NCBI GenBank assembly: GCA_029939085.1
Contig: JAOZTQ010000098.1
Location: 1 to 5,807, forward strand
From: Candidatus Nanopelagicales bacterium
GTDB lineage: Bacteria; Actinomycetota; Actinomycetes; S36-B12; GCA-2699445
Direction of reading: 5' to 3'
Length of the DNA stretch: 5,807 nucleotides
In this document: positions 4,246-5,807 of the stretch, piece by piece
How positions within the stretch are numbered: the first letter of the stretch is position 1
Layout of the letters: each line of letters opens with the position of its first letter
Position numbers and translations under genes: made by a program
Notes under the pieces: model-generated
Seen by the model: the letters and a program-made list of their open reading frames with translations, nothing else
Told to the model about the DNA's origin: nothing
The model's database searches: none

Positions 4246-5807
4246 ATGGATATGCCATGGCTCAGTGTCGGCCTAGGCGATCCATGGTGGCTACTGCTCG
4301 CCTATGTCGCGGGAATCCTGGCGCGCGCAGTTGGTTTACCACCGCTTGTTGGGTTCCTTGCTGCCGGTTTTCTGCTGAATGCCTTTGGTGCCGAGTCTGG
4401 TGAACTCCTTCAGCAGATTTCCGATCTTGGAGTCACGCTGCTGTTGTTCACGATCGGCCTGAAAATCGATCTTCGATCCTTGACGCGCTTCGAGGTTTGG
4501 GGTGTCGGCCTGATCCATATGGTCGGCATCGTTGTTGTTTTCAGCGGTCTGCTGATGCTGTTGGCCATCTCAGGCGTTGGTGCTTTTGCCGGTCTTGGTC
4601 GAGGCGAGGCAGTGACCTTGGCATTCGCTTTCTCATTTTCCAGCACCGTATTCGCCATCAAGGTACTTGAGGAGCAGGGTGCCCTCACGACCCGAAACGG
4701 TCGAGTAGCGATCGGAATTCTTGTCCTACAAGACATTGTCGCGGTTGTGTATCTGGCGCTGTCACAAGGTAAGCCACCGAGTCCTTGGGCAATATTGTTG
4801 CTCCTGCTCATACCGCTCAGACCCGTGTTGAAAAGAATCATGCGGCGCAGTGGCCACGGTGAATTACTGCGACTGTTCGGGGTGACAGCAGCGCTCGTCG
4901 GGGCCGGGCTATTTGTGCTCGTTGGCATCAAGGGGGATCTCGGTGCTCTGGCCTTGGGGATGTTGCTCGCGGGCGGCGGTAAAGCAGATGAGCTCAACAA
5001 ATCGTTGATGGGTATCAAGGATCTGTTCCTGCTCGGGTTCTTTTTAGAGATCGGATTGGATGCCCTACCAACCGTCAACGGCCTGGTGGCTGCCGGGATT
5101 ATTTTGCTCTTGCTCCCGCTCAAGTCGTTGCTGTTCTTTGTCCTGCTGTCATGGGGCAAACTTCGCTCTCGCACTGCGTGGCAGGCAAGTCTGGATCTCA
5201 CAAGTTTCAGTGAGTTCGGCTTAATCGTGGCAGCGACGGCTGTTGAGAGTGGCCGGATGGACGATGATTGGCTGGCCATATTGGCGGTCACTATTGCAGC
5301 TTCATTCGCTATCGTCGCCCCGGTTGCCGAACGCGGTGATGACCTGTTTGCCAAGTACGGTTCTCGGCTCAAGGGTTTGGAGCGACGGCAACGGCTGCCA
5401 GGAGATGAGGATCTCCAGTTACATCAAGTCCAGTTGATTGTTTTCGGTATGGGTCGGATGGGGTCACGTGCGTATGAAGCGGTAGCGCCTGATTTTGGTG
5501 GCCGGGTGCTGGGGGTTGATGTCGACGAAGGGAGAGTCGCCGAACATGCGGCCCAAGGGGACCGGGTCGTTGTAGGCGATGCGACTGATCCGGACTTTTG
5601 GACGCGTGCGCGCGGGTTGGTTGAAGGTTTGGAGTGGGTCTTGTTAACGATGTCATCCACTGAGGCCAATATCGCCGCGGTGCAACGACTGCGAGATCGC
5701 GGCTACACCGGTCGTATCGCGGCAACTTCGGTGTATCCCGATGACGCAAGACGATTGCGAGAGTTGGGCGTTGACTTCGCATTTGATGTCTATGCCGAAG
5801 CTGGTGC
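4246..5807 (+). CDS. CPA2/Kef-type cation:proton antiporter with TrkA-N (RCK) domain, cut by right edge
   Basis: 520 codons are visible and the frame leaves the window open. Residues 1 to about 360 form a multi-helix membrane domain. It includes LPPLVGFLAAGFLL (31-44), LGVTLLLFTIGLKIDL (61-76), SFSSTVFAIKVLEEQG (130-145), the Gln162-Asp163 pair in LVLQDIVAVV, LFLLGFFLEIGLD (260-272) and SFSEFGLIVAA (320-330). All are landmarks of the KefB/KefC/YbaL group. A charged linker (about 361-395) leads into a Rossmann TrkA-N domain with GMGRMG at 401-406, the acidic residue Asp425 at the end of the second strand, and GDATD at 444-448. By family knowledge this is an inner-membrane K+ (or Na+)/H+ antiporter gated by nucleotide or thiol ligands on the RCK domain. 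The visible length nearly spans a YbaL-like protein, so only the tail is missing. Start may be 4246 or 4252. No KefF/KefG-like ancillary flavoprotein is in the window. It may be transcribed with the SDR gene or from its own promoter in the 81-bp gap. Confidence 0.92.
   Translation, partial: MDMPWLSVGLGDPWWLLLAYVAGILARAVGLPPLVGFLAAGFLLNAFGAESGELLQQISDLGVTLLLFTIGLKIDLRSLTRFEVWGVGLIHMVGIVVVFSGLLMLLAISGVGAFAGLGRGEAVTLAFAFSFSSTVFAIKVLEEQGALTTRNGRVAIGILVLQDIVAVVYLALSQGKPPSPWAILLLLLIPLRPVLKRIMRRSGHGELLRLFGVTAALVGAGLFVLVGIKGDLGALALGMLLAGGGKADELNKSLMGIKDLFLLGFFLEIGLDALPTVNGLVAAGIILLLLPLKSLLFFVLLSWGKLRSRTAWQASLDLTSFSEFGLIVAATAVESGRMDDDWLAILAVTIAASFAIVAPVAERGDDLFAKYGSRLKGLERRQRLPGDEDLQLHQVQLIVFGMGRMGSRAYEAVAPDFGGRVLGVDVDEGRVAEHAAQGDRVVVGDATDPDFWTRARGLVEGLEWVLLTMSSTEANIAAVQRLRDRGYTGRIAATSVYPDDARRLRELGVDFAFDVYAEAG

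Noticed and set aside
4410..5372. A 320-residue open frame on the minus strand
   Set aside because: It lies entirely antisense to the Kef-type antiporter, whose motifs are unmistakable. Its translation is rich in Ser, Pro, Thr and Arg with no domain, as expected for the complement of a hydrophobic GC-rich gene.
1..5807. Search by eye for tRNA, rRNA, CRISPR, insertion-sequence ends, attachment sites and riboswitches
   Set aside because: No tandem spaced repeats, transposase motifs, terminal inverted repeats or RNA-gene signatures were seen; gaps between genes are all shorter than about 170 bp.

Overview
The window looks like a chromosomal segment from a moderately GC-rich actinobacterium. The evidence is the style of the SGNH hydrolase, with its conserved basic C-terminal tail, the codon use, and at least one probable leaderless start. 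No RNA genes, CRISPR arrays, insertion sequences or phage genes were seen. Taxonomy is an inference from gene style only.

Layout, left to right. (1) Positions 1-895, minus strand: the N-terminal 298 residues of a CPA1-type cation:proton antiporter, cut by the left edge. (2) A 163-bp divergent gap, then a plus-strand SGNH/GDSL hydrolase at 1059-1847. (3) A 62-bp convergent gap holding a weak stem. (4) A minus-strand pair reading leftward: a PadR-family repressor (3167-2598), then, after 7 bp, a DJ-1/PfpI-family enzyme resembling isonitrile hydratase (2590-1910). (5) A 109-bp divergent promoter region with a perfect 10-2-10 inverted repeat at 3216-3237. (6) A plus-strand short-chain dehydrogenase of the HSDL2-like type at 3277-4164. 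(7) An 81-bp gap with two small dyads, then a plus-strand CPA2/Kef-type antiporter with a C-terminal TrkA-N (RCK) domain, from 4246 past the right edge.

The clearest functional unit is the divergent PadR-DJ-1/PfpI // HSDL2-like SDR module. Its single operator overlaps -10-like hexamers pointing in both directions. The simplest reading is a ligand-responsive, autoregulated PadR switch that controls two enzymes acting on a reactive small molecule, such as an aldehyde, ketone or isonitrile-like compound; the substrate cannot be read from the sequence. The downstream Kef-type antiporter may be unrelated housekeeping or may belong to the same electrophile response, because Kef systems in other bacteria protect against electrophiles. 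That link is speculative.
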